DNA of 64,000 nt. Source: Paractinoplanes tereljensis. GTDB taxonomy: Bacteria > Actinomycetota > Actinomycetes > Mycobacteriales > Micromonosporaceae. A model generated the notes under the pieces. It was given only the letters and a program-made list of their open reading frames with translations, was not told where the DNA came from and made no database searches. Position 1 is the stretch's first letter. Every line of letters begins with the position of its first letter. A program made the translations under genes and the position numbers. Shown piece after piece: positions 7,697-16,592 of this stretch. The DNA is taken from the NCBI RefSeq assembly GCF_016862435.1, contig NZ_BOMY01000022.1:186001-250000 (forward strand), read 5' to 3'.

Positions 7697-9439
7697 ATGA
7701 GCGATGACTGGCCCGCCGCGGGGACCCTGCTGGCGACCCGCTACCGGCTCGTCGTTCTCCTCGAGACCGGCGGCATGGCACAGGTCTGGCGTGCCACCGA
7801 CGAGTTGCTCGGCCGCCCGGTCGCGATCAAGCTGGCGGCCGGCCCGCAGGTGGCCTGGCGCGAGGCCCGGATGGCGGCCAAGCTGTCGCATCCCAACATC
7901 GCCGCGGTGCACGACTACCGCGAGGCGGTCCGGGACGACGGCTCGGTCGCGCCGTTCGTGGTGATGGAGCTGCTGGCCGGCGAGACGGTCGCGGCCCGCC
8001 TGGAACGCGAGACCTTCAGCTGGCCGGAGGCGGCCCGGGTGGGCGCGGCGGTCGCCGACGCCCTGGCGGCCGCCCACGACAGCGGCGTGGTCCACCGCGA
8101 CATCAAGCCCGGCAACGTCATGCTCACCCCCACCGGCGTCAAGATCCTCGACTTCGGCATCAGCGCGACGGCCGGCGAGCCGGACGACGACGACACCGGC
8201 GCCACCTTCGGCACGCCCGCCTACGTCGCTCCCGAACGCCTGGACGGCATGCCCGCCGAGCCGGCCACCGACGTGTACGGCCTGGGCGTCCTGCTGTTCG
8301 AAATGGTCACCGGCGACCCGCCCTACCCGGTGAACACCTGGGAGGAACTGGACGAGGCCCGCCTGACCGGCCCCACGACACTGCCCGACTCGTTGCCGGC
8401 CGACTTCCGCGCGGTGGTGAACCACTGCATGGAGGAGTCCCCCACCGACCGCCCCGGCGCCGACGAGATCCGCTTCACCCTGACCGCCCTATGGCTGGCC
8501 GACCAGCCAGCCGACGAAAAGCCCTCCACCCAGCCCGCTCCCGCCCCGCCCGAGGGCGCCCCGCAGCCTGGCCCGGACGGCTCTCCGCCCGGCCAGAGCG
8601 GCCCGCAGCCCCGCCAGAGCAGCCCGCAGCCCGGCCAGGGCGGCCCGCATGGTTCGCAGCACGCACCGGGCCGCCCGTCGCGCGGCCAGGGCACGTCACA
8701 GCCCGGACCGGGCAACCCTCATCCCGGACCGGGCAGACCGCAATCGGCGCCGGGCACCACGATTCCCGCACCGGCCCGCCCCGAGCTGGAGCCGGTTGCG
8801 GCCGGCGCCCAGCCCGGCATGCATCCCCGCGTCGCACAGCTCTGGTCGGGCGAGCCCCGACCCAATACCCGCCCCGGATACGTGGCCGGCCGGGCCGCTC
8901 CCGCCACCGTGCCGATGTCCGAAAAGGAACACTCGGTGGAGGCCCCGCCCCGCCGCGTCGGCATGATCGTCGGCGTGCTCGCCCTGCTGCTCGCAGCGAT
9001 CGGCGCCTACACCCTGATCAACCGTCCGAAGACAAAGACCGACGCGAACCCGCCCGCACAGCAGATCAACCCCGCCACGCCCCGCTACTCCCCCGGCCCG
9101 ACCACGGCGGCCACCACCACCGCCCCCACCACCCCGCCGGTGGTGCCCAAGACCTCGATAGTCCCCAAACTGAGCTTCGACGACGCCGTGAGCCGACTAC
9201 GCACGTCGGTCGAGGACGGCGCCGCGACCGGCGACATCCGCGGCGACGTAGCCACCGACCTACTCAACCTGATCGCCAACCTGGAGCGAGCCGGCAGCAA
9301 GGACGTAGACGCGCGCATCGAGGAGATCCGCCTGAAAATCACCCAACGCGCCCGCGAGGGAGCCAGCAGCCTAACCGCAGCGCGCGCCACCATCCTGCGA
9401 GCCCGCCTGACCGATGTAGATCGCGCCGCCGGCGCCTAG
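7697..9439 (+). CDS. Membrane-anchored eukaryotic-type serine/threonine protein kinase
   Basis: The 580-residue protein has a kinase domain at about 17-275. It shows the ATP lysine K45 (VAIKLA), the catalytic loop HRDIKPGN (D135), DFG (152-154) and the activation segment GTPAYVAPE (172-180). The glycine loop is weak (LETGGMAQV). A Pro/Gly/Gln-rich linker (about 275-415) with degenerate QPGPG-like repeats precedes one membrane helix (about 421-440). An extracellular C-terminal domain of about 120 residues has a Thr/Pro stalk and no PASTA repeats, so its ligand is unknown. The gene ends in the TAG that is also the left tip of a repeat element. Confidence 0.93.
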   Translation: MSDDWPAAGTLLATRYRLVVLLETGGMAQVWRATDELLGRPVAIKLAAGPQVAWREARMAAKLSHPNIAAVHDYREAVRDDGSVAPFVVMELLAGETVAARLERETFSWPEAARVGAAVADALAAAHDSGVVHRDIKPGNVMLTPTGVKILDFGISATAGEPDDDDTGATFGTPAYVAPERLDGMPAEPATDVYGLGVLLFEMVTGDPPYPVNTWEELDEARLTGPTTLPDSLPADFRAVVNHCMEESPTDRPGADEIRFTLTALWLADQPADEKPSTQPAPAPPEGAPQPGPDGSPPGQSGPQPRQSSPQPGQGGPHGSQHAPGRPSRGQGTSQPGPGNPHPGPGRPQSAPGTTIPAPARPELEPVAAGAQPGMHPRVAQLWSGEPRPNTRPGYVAGRAAPATVPMSEKEHSVEAPPRRVGMIVGVLALLLAAIGAYTLINRPKTKTDANPPAQQINPATPRYSPGPTTAATTTAPTTPPVVPKTSIVPKLSFDDAVSRLRTSVEDGAATGDIRGDVATDLLNLIANLERAGSKDVDARIEEIRLKITQRAREGASSLTAARATILRARLTDVDRAAGA

Positions 9440-9604
9440 GGCCTGTCCTGCCGATCACGAGGGGCTGCGGCGTGGCCCAGGTGGCGCCTGACGGCGGCCG
9501 CGAAACGACCACATACAACACCGGTATGCGGCCGCTTCGCGGCCGACGCCAGCCACCACCTGGACCTCGCCTCGCTCCCGCGTGATCGGCAGGACAGGCC
9601 CTAG
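9436..9604. repeat. 169-bp structured intergenic element, copy 1
   Basis: The two ends are perfect 24-base inverted repeats (9436-9459 and 9581-9604). They begin CTAGGGCCTGT and continue inward as CCTGCCGATCACG. Between them lie GGGCTGCGGCGTGGCCCAG, ATACAACACCGGTAT (9513-9527) and ACCTGGACCTCGCCTCGCT (9558-9576), all shared with the copy at 33232-33398. Nested pairing is also visible, for example CCAGGTGG (9477-9484) with CCACCTGG (9556-9563). The left TAG is the stop codon of the Ser/Thr kinase. No open frame with coding character lies inside. A structured RNA or DNA element, or a small non-autonomous mobile element, is possible. Bases 9605-9739, up to the next gene, hold only GC-rich DNA in which I see nothing. 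Confidence 0.85.
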
Positions 9605-9739
9605 CCCCACCGCCCGCCACCCCGCCGCCCGCCGCCCGCGATGCGGGACGCCGGCCGTGCGGTCCGGATCTGTGGGGCCGATCGCCGCTGGGGTCCGCCT
9701 CGCTCTCGCTTGAACGGGCGGGCAGACCCCTGCGGAAGG

Positions 9740-10750
9740 TCAGGCGGAGCCTCGGATCACCAGGCGGGTGGGCAGGACTATGCCGCCGTCGTCGTTGTCG
9801 TAGCCGTCCAGCTTGGCCAGCAGGAGTCGGACCATTTCCCGGCCCATCTCCCCTATCGGCTGGTCGACGCTCGTCAGCGGGGGCTCGGTGTGCAGCGCAA
9901 CCACCGAGTCGTCGAAGCCGATCAGCGCTACGTCCTGGGGCACCCGCCGGCCGTAGTGGCGCAGCACCCGCAGCGCACCCGCCGCCATCGTGTCGGAGGC
10001 GGCGAAGACCGCGTCGACGTCGGGGTACTGATCCAGCAGGCGCTGCATGGCGGCCTCGCCGCTCTCCTGGCTGAAGTCGCCGAACGCTACCGGGCCATCG
10101 CCGACCACGTCGCGGTAGCCGTCCAGGCGGGCCAGGCCGGCTGCCATGTCGAGCGGGCCGGTGATCGCCGCGATCCGGCGGCGGCCCTGGCTGCGCAGGT
10201 AGGCGACGGCCTCGCGGGCGCCGGCCCGGTTGTCGGCGTCGACGAACGTGCCGCTGTCGGTGTGCATCGGGCGGCCGACCCGGACGGTGGCGACCCCGCG
10301 GTCCTCCAGCAGGGCCGGCAGCGGGTCGTCGCCGTGCAGCGAGAGCAGCAGCGCGCCGTCGACGTGCTGGCGGGTGAGGTAGCCCTCCAGGCGGCGGCGT
10401 TCCTCCGGCGCCTGGGCGATCATCAGCACCATCTGCAGGTTCCGGGCGACCAGGACCGACGAGATGGACTGGACCATGCGGCCGAAGAACGGCTCGGCGA
10501 AGAACCGCTCGCCCGACTCGAAGATCACCAGGGCGACCGAGTCGGTGCGCTGGGTGACCAGGGTGCGGGCGGCCCGGTTGGGCACGTAGCCGAGTTCCTC
10601 GATGGCGTCCTCGACGGCGGCCTTGGCGCGTGGGCTGACCTGGGCCGATCCGTTCACGACGCGGGACACCGTGCCACGGCCGACGCCGGCGCGCAGCGCC
10701 ACCTCTTCCAGGGTCGGCCGTCCGGAAGCCCTGCTCCGGTCCGTGGTCAT
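9740..10750 (-). CDS. celR: LacI-family repressor, CelR/CebR-like
   Basis: The 336-residue protein has an N-terminal LacI helix-turn-helix (PTLEEVALRAGVGRGTVSRV, about 13-32), the hinge pattern LGYVPNRAARTLVTQRTD, and a periplasmic-binding-protein-like sensor domain. The hinge and recognition helix match what I recall of Thermobifida CelR, which represses cellulase genes and is released by cellobiose. The CelR operator TGGGAGCGCTCCCA lies 1.4 kb away, before the GH3 gene, which supports this role. I chose the ATG at 10750 because GGAGGAGGT precedes it at a good distance; a longer start at 10837 has no ribosome site. It is downstream of the MFS gene on the same strand. Confidence 0.85.
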   Translation of the reverse strand: MTTDRSRASGRPTLEEVALRAGVGRGTVSRVVNGSAQVSPRAKAAVEDAIEELGYVPNRAARTLVTQRTDSVALVIFESGERFFAEPFFGRMVQSISSVLVARNLQMVLMIAQAPEERRRLEGYLTRQHVDGALLLSLHGDDPLPALLEDRGVATVRVGRPMHTDSGTFVDADNRAGAREAVAYLRSQGRRRIAAITGPLDMAAGLARLDGYRDVVGDGPVAFGDFSQESGEAAMQRLLDQYPDVDAVFAASDTMAAGALRVLRHYGRRVPQDVALIGFDDSVVALHTEPPLTSVDQPIGEMGREMVRLLLAKLDGYDNDDGGIVLPTRLVIRGSA

Positions 10751-10843
10751 CGGTGACACCTCCTCCGCGCGACTGGTGGTCGCGCCCGACACAAAGTACC
10801 TGGCATATGCAGCCCCGAACATGATCGAGACAGCCAAACCCTA

Positions 10844-12124
10844 TTAGCCATGTAGGTCACTCCCGGTCAAGGCGCCCTCGTCGGGCACGGTGAACCGCCG
10901 GAGCGCGGGTGTGCTCACGGCAATCAGTACGGTGGCGGCGAGCGCGGTGGCGCCGCCGATGGCCAGTGCCGCGCCGCCCGAGGTGGCCGAGGCCACCAGG
11001 CCCGCGCGGAGATTTCCGAGCTGCGGTCCGGCTTCGCCGACCATCGCCTCCAGCGCCGAGACGCGCCCGCGGTAGGCATCCGGCGTGGTGCTTTGCACCA
11101 CGGTGCCCCGAGCCACGACGGCCCAGGTGTCGGCCGCCCCGGCCACAGCCACAAGCAGGAGTACGACGGAGAGCGTCCCGACCGTGCCGACTACCCGTGG
11201 ACCGAGTGCCACCAGCCCGAGGCCGCCCAGCGCGAGTGCCCAGACCGCGCCGCAGGTGAGCATCAGGCGGCCGGGGTGGGGGCGGCCGGTGGCCAGGCCG
11301 GACAGGACCGAGGCGGTTACGCCGCCGGCGGCCAGGGCGGTGGTGAACAGGCCGAGGATCTCCGGGCGGTCGCCGAAGAGCTCGGCGTTGACCACCGGGA
11401 ACAGCGCGATTGGCATCGCGAACAGGGTGGCCACCAGGTCGGCCAGCAGCGCGCCGCGTACCGCGGGAGTGCGCGCCGCGTACGCCAGACCGGCCCGGAC
11501 CGCTCGGATTCCGGCCCGGCCCGGCGAGGCCGGCACGCCGGACGGCAGGCCGGCCAGGCCGATCAGCGCCGCCCCGAAGGTCAGCGTGTCGAACGCGAAG
11601 CACCAGCCCACCCCGGCCAGCGCGGTAAGTCCGCCGGCGGCGGCCGGTCCGAGCAGCATGGCCAGCTGGAACGACAGGTGGTTGAGGGCGAGCCCGGCGG
11701 CCAGCCGCTGCCCGGACAGCAGCGCCGGGATGAAGGCACGCCGGGCCGGGTTGCCGAGCGCACCGAGAGCGGAGGCGGTAGCGGCCAGCCCGAGCACGGC
11801 CGGCACCCCGCCGACCCCGGTGAACACCACCGCGGTCATCGCCGCGCCGACCAGGATCTGCCCGCCGGTGCAGCGCATCGCGAGCCGGCGCCGGTCGACG
11901 TGGTCGATGAACGCGCTGCCGACCAGCGAGAGCAGGATGAGCGGCGCCGCGATGGCCAGCCCGAGCAGGCCGACCACGGCGGCGCGGTGGGTGGTGTCCC
12001 ACAGGTAGTAGACGCTGGCGAAAGCGCCGAACTGGCCACCGAAGCCGGAGGCCGTGCTGCCGATCCACAACCGGCGGAATGTGCGGTTCTCCCGCAGCGG
12101 CCGGAGATCGACGAGCGCCTTCAC
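10844..12124 (-). CDS. MFS transporter, EntS/MFS_3-like
   Basis: The 426-residue protein has about 12 hydrophobic segments in two halves. It opens with RENRTFRRLWIGSTASGFGGQFG and has the motif-A-like loop DHVDRRRLAMRC, both typical of the EntS-like exporter branch of the major facilitator superfamily. It is more likely an exporter than a sugar importer. It is divergent from the GH3 gene across the CebR/CelR box and lies just upstream of the celR-like gene, so its expression may respond to the same signal. The gap to the repressor start is 93 bases. Confidence 0.85.
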   Translation of the reverse strand: MKALVDLRPLRENRTFRRLWIGSTASGFGGQFGAFASVYYLWDTTHRAAVVGLLGLAIAAPLILLSLVGSAFIDHVDRRRLAMRCTGGQILVGAAMTAVVFTGVGGVPAVLGLAATASALGALGNPARRAFIPALLSGQRLAAGLALNHLSFQLAMLLGPAAAGGLTALAGVGWCFAFDTLTFGAALIGLAGLPSGVPASPGRAGIRAVRAGLAYAARTPAVRGALLADLVATLFAMPIALFPVVNAELFGDRPEILGLFTTALAAGGVTASVLSGLATGRPHPGRLMLTCGAVWALALGGLGLVALGPRVVGTVGTLSVVLLLVAVAGAADTWAVVARGTVVQSTTPDAYRGRVSALEAMVGEAGPQLGNLRAGLVASATSGGAALAIGGATALAATVLIAVSTPALRRFTVPDEGALTGSDLHG

Positions 12125-12149
12125 GCGGGCACGCTAGCAAACATTGTGA

Positions 12150-12163
12150 TGGGAGCGCTCCCA
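12150..12163. promoter_or_regulatory. CebR/CelR operator (perfect 14-bp palindrome)
   Basis: TGGGAGCGCTCCCA is the exact operator known for CelR of Thermobifida fusca and CebR of Streptomyces, which control cellulose and cello-oligosaccharide genes. The palindrome extends one base each side (12149-12164). It lies between the divergent MFS gene and the GH3 beta-glucosidase, 46 bases before the latter. A TAATTA at 12183-12188 could be part of the GH3 -10 region. It is the only copy of this box I find in the window. Confidence 0.88.
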
Positions 12164-12209
12164 TGACACCATGACTTCACATTAATTACCGGCAGTGGAG
12201 TTGTTACGG

Positions 12210-14342
12210 ATGCGCCGAGTCTGGTTCGGGGGGATGGCCGCGCTGCTCGCGGTGGCCGTGGTCGTCGTCCTGCGCGCCGACAACGAGACGGCCGCGCCAG
12301 CCGCCGTACTGGACCCCAGTACACCGGTCGGGCAGCGCGTCGACGAGCTGTTGTCGCGGATGACGCTGGCCGACAAGCTCGGCCAGATGACCCAGGCCGA
12401 GCGGGCCGGCGTCACGCCCGACCAGGTCACCGAGTATCGCCTGGGCTCGGTGTTGTCCGGCGGCGGCTCCGCCCCCGACGACAACACCCCCGCCGGGTGG
12501 GCCGACATGTACGACGCCTACCAACGCGCCGCACTGGCCACGCCTTTGAAAATCCCGATGCTGTACGGGGTGGACGCCGTGCACGGCAACAACAACGTCC
12601 CGGGGTCGACGATTTTCCCGCACAACATCGGCCTGGGCGCCACCCGTGACCCCGAGCTCGTGCAGCGGATCGGCGCCGCCACCGCCGAGGAGGTCACCGG
12701 CGCCGGTCCGGACTGGACGTTCGCGCCGTGCCTGTGCGTGGCCCGGGACGACCGGTGGGGCCGCACCTACGAGTCGTTCGGTGAGGACCCGGCCATCGCC
12801 TCGTCGATGACCACCCTGATCACCGGTCTGCAGGACGGGCCGGCCCCGATCCTGGCGACCGCCAAGCACTACCTCGGCGACGGCGGCACCACCGGTGGCG
12901 ACGACCAGGGCAACACCGAGCTGTCCGAGGCCGAGCTGCGCCGCATCCACCTGCCGCCGTTCCAGGCCGCGGTCGACCGGGGCGTCGGCTCGGTGATGAT
13001 CTCGTTCAGCAGCTGGAACGGGGTCAAGGCGCACGGCAGCAAGTTCCTGATCACCGACCTGCTCAAGACCGAGCTCGGGTTCGCCGGGTTCACCGTCTCG
13101 GACTGGGCCGGCATCGACCAGCTCGACGGCACGCCGGGCTTCACCCAGGACGAGGTGGTCACCGCGGTCAACGCCGGCCTGGACATGCTGATGGTCCCGG
13201 AGAACTGGACGACGTTCCTGGACTACCTGCGGGCCGCGGTCGAGGCCGGCGAGATCCCGATGGCCCGGATCGACGACGCGAACCGCCGCATCCTCACCCA
13301 GAAGTTCAAGCTCGGCCTGTTCGAGAAGCCCTTCGCCGACCGCGCGCTGACCTCGACCGTCGGCAGCGCCGAGCACCGGGAGCTGGCCCGGCAGGCGGTG
13401 CGCGAGTCGCAGGTGCTGCTGAAGAACGCGAACGACACACTGCCGCTGGCCAGGACCGGCGGGAAGATCTTCGTGGCCGGCAAGAGCGCCGACGACATCG
13501 GCAATCAGAGCGGCGGCTGGACGCTGACCTGGCAGGGCGCGAGCGGCAACACCGTGCCGGGCACCACGATCCTGCAGGGCATCCGGGACGCCGCCGGCTC
13601 CGGCACGACCATCACCTACGACCGGGCCGGGGCCGGCGTCGACGGCACCTACCGGGCCGCGATCGCGGTGATCGGCGAGACCCCCTACGCCGAGTACGAG
13701 GGTGACCGTCCCGGCGGGCTCGGCCTCGACGCCGAGGACACGGCAGTGCTGGCGAAGCTGCGCGCGGCCGGGGTGCCGGTGATCGTGGTGCTGGTGTCCG
13801 GGCGGCCGCTGGACGTCGCTTCGCTGGTCGGTGGCTGGGACGCGTTCGTCGCGGCGTGGCTGCCGGGCAGCGAGGGGGCGGGCGTCGCCGACGTGCTGTT
13901 CGGCGACTACGCGCCGACCGGGCGCCTGCCGGTGACCTGGCCGGCGTCCGCCGCCCAGGAACCGATCAACAACGGGGACGGAAAGGCCGGGCTTTACGCG
14001 TACGGCTATGGCCTGTCCTTTGATGATCGGGAAGCGGACACCGCCCCGCCCAGCTCGCCCGGCACCCCGGCCGCGACCGCCTCGAAGTTGCGCTGGATGG
14101 CGGCCACCGACACCGGTGGCAGCGGCCTCGACGGCTACGACGTGCTGCGCGACGGCGCGCTGATCGGCACCACCGTGGCCACGTCCCTCTCCATCGCGAA
14201 GCCCTCCCCCGGCGTGCACGAGTTCACCGTCGTGGCGCGCGACAAGGCCGGCAACCGCTCGGCCCCCTCATCTCCGCTGGTGGTCACCGTCCCCGACCCC
14301 CGCGGATGCAAGGCACGTGACGGCATCTGTGTCGTGACGTGA
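12210..14342 (+). CDS. GH3 beta-glucosidase / glucan glucohydrolase, exported
   Basis: The 710-residue protein starts with an N-terminal hydrophobic export or anchor segment. The GH3 N-terminal barrel (about 40-360) shows KLGQMTQAER, KHYLGDGGT and the nucleophile motif FTVSDWAGID (Asp298). The GH3 C-terminal domain (about 385-610) shows ESQVLLKN and a YAYGYGLSF end. A fibronectin type III-like module (about 625-700) follows. The layout resembles the 1,4-beta-D-glucan glucohydrolases that turn cello-oligosaccharides into glucose. I chose the ATG at 12210 over GTG at 12195 because GGAG lies nine bases before it. It is under the CelR box and 31 bases before the cellulase. Confidence 0.93.
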   Translation: MRRVWFGGMAALLAVAVVVVLRADNETAAPAAVLDPSTPVGQRVDELLSRMTLADKLGQMTQAERAGVTPDQVTEYRLGSVLSGGGSAPDDNTPAGWADMYDAYQRAALATPLKIPMLYGVDAVHGNNNVPGSTIFPHNIGLGATRDPELVQRIGAATAEEVTGAGPDWTFAPCLCVARDDRWGRTYESFGEDPAIASSMTTLITGLQDGPAPILATAKHYLGDGGTTGGDDQGNTELSEAELRRIHLPPFQAAVDRGVGSVMISFSSWNGVKAHGSKFLITDLLKTELGFAGFTVSDWAGIDQLDGTPGFTQDEVVTAVNAGLDMLMVPENWTTFLDYLRAAVEAGEIPMARIDDANRRILTQKFKLGLFEKPFADRALTSTVGSAEHRELARQAVRESQVLLKNANDTLPLARTGGKIFVAGKSADDIGNQSGGWTLTWQGASGNTVPGTTILQGIRDAAGSGTTITYDRAGAGVDGTYRAAIAVIGETPYAEYEGDRPGGLGLDAEDTAVLAKLRAAGVPVIVVLVSGRPLDVASLVGGWDAFVAAWLPGSEGAGVADVLFGDYAPTGRLPVTWPASAAQEPINNGDGKAGLYAYGYGLSFDDREADTAPPSSPGTPAATASKLRWMAATDTGGSGLDGYDVLRDGALIGTTVATSLSIAKPSPGVHEFTVVARDKAGNRSAPSSPLVVTVPDPRGCKARDGICVVT

Positions 14343-14373
14343 ACTCCCCGTTCCCCCCACCCTTGGAGTCCCC

Positions 14374-15981
14374 ATGATCCGACGTGTCGCCCTCGCGGCG
14401 GCCGCAGCCGGCGCTCTCATCGCCGGCCTGATCACCGTGGCCGCGATGCCCGCGACCGCCGCCACCGGCGGAACCGGCACCGGCTACCTGCACACCAGCG
14501 CTAACAAGATCATCGACAGCACCGGCGCGACGGTCCGGCTGACCGGCATCAACTGGTTCGGGATGGAGACCGACAACAAGACGTTCCACGGTCTCTGGGC
14601 CAGCAACCCGTGGCGCAGCCAGGTCGACACGATGGCCGTCAACGGCTACAACACGCTGCGCATCCCGTTCTCCGACGACGCGCTCAAGGCCGGCGCGACC
14701 GCCACCGGCATCAACGACTACGTGAACCCGGACCTGATCGGGCTCTCGCCGCTCCAAATTCTGGACAAGGTCATCGCGTACGCCGGGGAAAAGGGCATGC
14801 GGGTCATCCTCGACCGGCACCGGCCGACCGCGGCCGGGCAGACTGCCCTTTGGTACACCGCGGCGGTGCCCGAAAGCACCTGGATCGCGAACTGGAAGTC
14901 GCTCGCGCAACGGTATGCCGGCAACACCACGGTGATCGGCGCCGACCTGCACAACGAACCGCACGCCGAGGGCACCAACCCGGCCGCGACCGGCGCCTGC
15001 TGGGGCTGCGGCGTCCAGGAACGCGACTGGCGGCTGGCGGCCGAACGGGCCGGCAACGCGATCCTCGCGGTGCAGCCGAACTGGCTGATCTTCGTGGAGG
15101 GGGTGTCCTGCCCGAGCGGCGGTCTGTCCAACGTGTGGGACAACGACACCAGCAACGACGAGGACTGCGGCTGGTGGGGTGGCAACCTGTCCAAGGCCGG
15201 CGAGTTCCCGGTGCGGCTGTCGGTGGCCAACCGGCTCGTCTACTCGCCGCACGAGTACGCCACCTCGGTCTACCACCAGGCCTGGTTCGACGCCGCGAAC
15301 TACCCGGCCAACATGCCGGCGATCTGGGACCACTACTGGGGCTACCTGTACAAGCAGAACATTGCGCCGATCATGATGGGCGAGTTCGGCACCACGCTGG
15401 CCAGCGACATCGACAAGGTGTGGCTGCAGAACCTGATGGCCTACACCGGCACCGGGGTCAACGGGATGTCGTTCACGTACTGGTCGTGGAACCCGAACTC
15501 GGGTGACACCGGCGGCATCGCCAACGACGACTGGACCACGATCAACCAGGCCAAGCAGGCCATCCTGCAGCCGTACCTGATCGCGCCGGTCGCTTCCGGG
15601 GGCGGCACCGGCACGACCTCGCCGACCGTGTCGGCGTCGGTCTCGACCTCGCCCAGCACGCCGACCACCACCGGGGCCTGCACCGTGGTCTACAAGCAGG
15701 ACAACGCGTGGCAGGGCGGGTTCCAGGGTTCGGTGACCGTCAAGAACACCGGCACCGCCGCGGTCAACCCGTGGTCGGTGACCTGGACCTGGCCGTCCGG
15801 GGTGACCCTTGGCAGCGGCTGGAACGCGACGGTGACCCAGAGCGGGACGTCGGTGACCGCGGCGGCTCCGACGTACGCGGCGTCGCTGGCCGCGGGCGCG
15901 TCGGTGACCATCGGCTTCGCCGCGAACGGGACGGCCAGCACGCCGGCCACGGTGAAGCTCAACGGCGCGGCTTGCGCCTGA
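14374..15981 (+). CDS. GH5 endo-beta-1,4-glucanase with CBM2, secreted
   Basis: The 535-residue product has a Sec signal peptide (about 1-31, ending ATAATG). The GH5 catalytic barrel (about 35-400) carries the acid/base Glu195 in DLHNEPH and the nucleophile Glu337 in MMGEFGT. A Thr/Ser/Pro linker (about 405-430) leads to a C-terminal CBM2 (about 432-535) with paired Cys residues near its ends and surface Trp residues (NPWSVTWTWPSG). It would cut crystalline cellulose and feed the GH3 enzyme encoded just upstream. GGAG precedes the ATG. A strong hairpin follows the stop codon. Confidence 0.95.
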   Translation: MIRRVALAAAAAGALIAGLITVAAMPATAATGGTGTGYLHTSANKIIDSTGATVRLTGINWFGMETDNKTFHGLWASNPWRSQVDTMAVNGYNTLRIPFSDDALKAGATATGINDYVNPDLIGLSPLQILDKVIAYAGEKGMRVILDRHRPTAAGQTALWYTAAVPESTWIANWKSLAQRYAGNTTVIGADLHNEPHAEGTNPAATGACWGCGVQERDWRLAAERAGNAILAVQPNWLIFVEGVSCPSGGLSNVWDNDTSNDEDCGWWGGNLSKAGEFPVRLSVANRLVYSPHEYATSVYHQAWFDAANYPANMPAIWDHYWGYLYKQNIAPIMMGEFGTTLASDIDKVWLQNLMAYTGTGVNGMSFTYWSWNPNSGDTGGIANDDWTTINQAKQAILQPYLIAPVASGGGTGTTSPTVSASVSTSPSTPTTTGACTVVYKQDNAWQGGFQGSVTVKNTGTAAVNPWSVTWTWPSGVTLGSGWNATVTQSGTSVTAAAPTYAASLAAGASVTIGFAANGTASTPATVKLNGAACA

Positions 15982-15989
15982 CGATGACC

Positions 15990-16026
15990 GAGCGGTGCGG
16001 ATCACACGGGCCGGTCCGCACCGCTC
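15990..16026. terminator. Bidirectional hairpin terminator after the cellulase
   Basis: GAGCGGTGCGGA (15990-16001) pairs perfectly with TCCGCACCGCTC (16015-16026) across a 13-base loop. It lies nine bases past the cellulase stop codon. It also covers the last eight or so codons of the convergent DUF5666-like gene, so the hairpin is partly coding on that strand. The same stem core recurs at 16542-16574. Confidence 0.7.
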
Positions 16027-16454
16027 TCCCGCGCCTGGTGGGACGCCGGCGCGCTCGCCGACGGGCGCACCGCCGGGCCCGCCTGCGTCTTCTTCCCGCG
16101 CGCCTCGACCCGTGAGGCGAGGTAGTCGCTGCCGGACCGGGTGCCGTTGACCGTGATGCTGAAGCCGGTGCCCAGGTCGGCGACGGTGCCGGTCTTGCCG
16201 TTCACCCGGATCTGGGCGTTGCCGGTCACCGTGACGGTCATCGACTTCTTGCTGCTGATCTTGATGGTCACCGTGCGGCCGGACACCGCGGCGACCGTGC
16301 CGGTGGCCGAGAACCGGGACGGCCGCGACAGAGCCTCGTAGGCGGCGGCGTGCCCGGCCGACGAGGTGGGCGCGGCGACCGCGACCGTGGCGGCCGCGGG
16401 GATGACGACGGCGGTGACGAGGGCCGCCGCGACGGCAACGCGTCGAAGACGCAC
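16002..16454 (-). CDS. Secreted DUF5666-like protein, paralogue A
   Basis: The 150-residue product has a signal peptide (RLRRVAVAAALVTAVVIPAAATVAVAA) and one small beta domain. The domain has the pattern FSATGTVAAVSGRTVTIKI, TVTVTGNAQIRVNGKTGTVADLGTGF and GSDYLASRVEARGKK, which resembles DUF5666-type domains of unknown function. A Ser/Ala/Pro tail follows. I chose the GTG at 16454 because GGAG lies seven bases upstream and the paralogue has the same arrangement. It is a tandem copy of the gene at 16593-17120. Confidence 0.75.
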   Translation of the reverse strand: MRLRRVAVAAALVTAVVIPAAATVAVAAPTSSAGHAAAYEALSRPSRFSATGTVAAVSGRTVTIKISSKKSMTVTVTGNAQIRVNGKTGTVADLGTGFSITVNGTRSGSDYLASRVEARGKKTQAGPAVRPSASAPASHQARESGADRPV

Positions 16455-16541
16455 GGGTGACTCCTTGATCGGGGGAGTTTCATCCTTCCCCCGCTCGGTT
16501 GCGATTCCGGTTGCCGCCCGGTTGCGGCCGAACCTGACTGG

Positions 16542-16574
16542 GCGGTGCGGACCGGCTGGGCCGGTCCGCACCGC
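16542..16574. terminator. Hairpin terminator between the two DUF5666-like genes
   Basis: A perfect 14-base stem, GCGGTGCGGACCGG (16542-16555) with CCGGTCCGCACCGC (16561-16574), closes a five-base loop. It lies 18 bases past the stop of the upstream paralogue and 87 bases before the start of the second one. It shares its GCGGTGCGGA core with the hairpin at 15990-16026, so it was probably duplicated with the gene. Confidence 0.7.
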
Positions 16575-16592
16575 TCACCCCTTCCCGGAGGC

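Noticed and set aside
12204..14219. A 671-codon minus-strand frame opposite the GH3 gene
   Set aside because: Same kind of shadow. The plus-strand GH3 motifs are unambiguous, and this frame has no domain or start signal.
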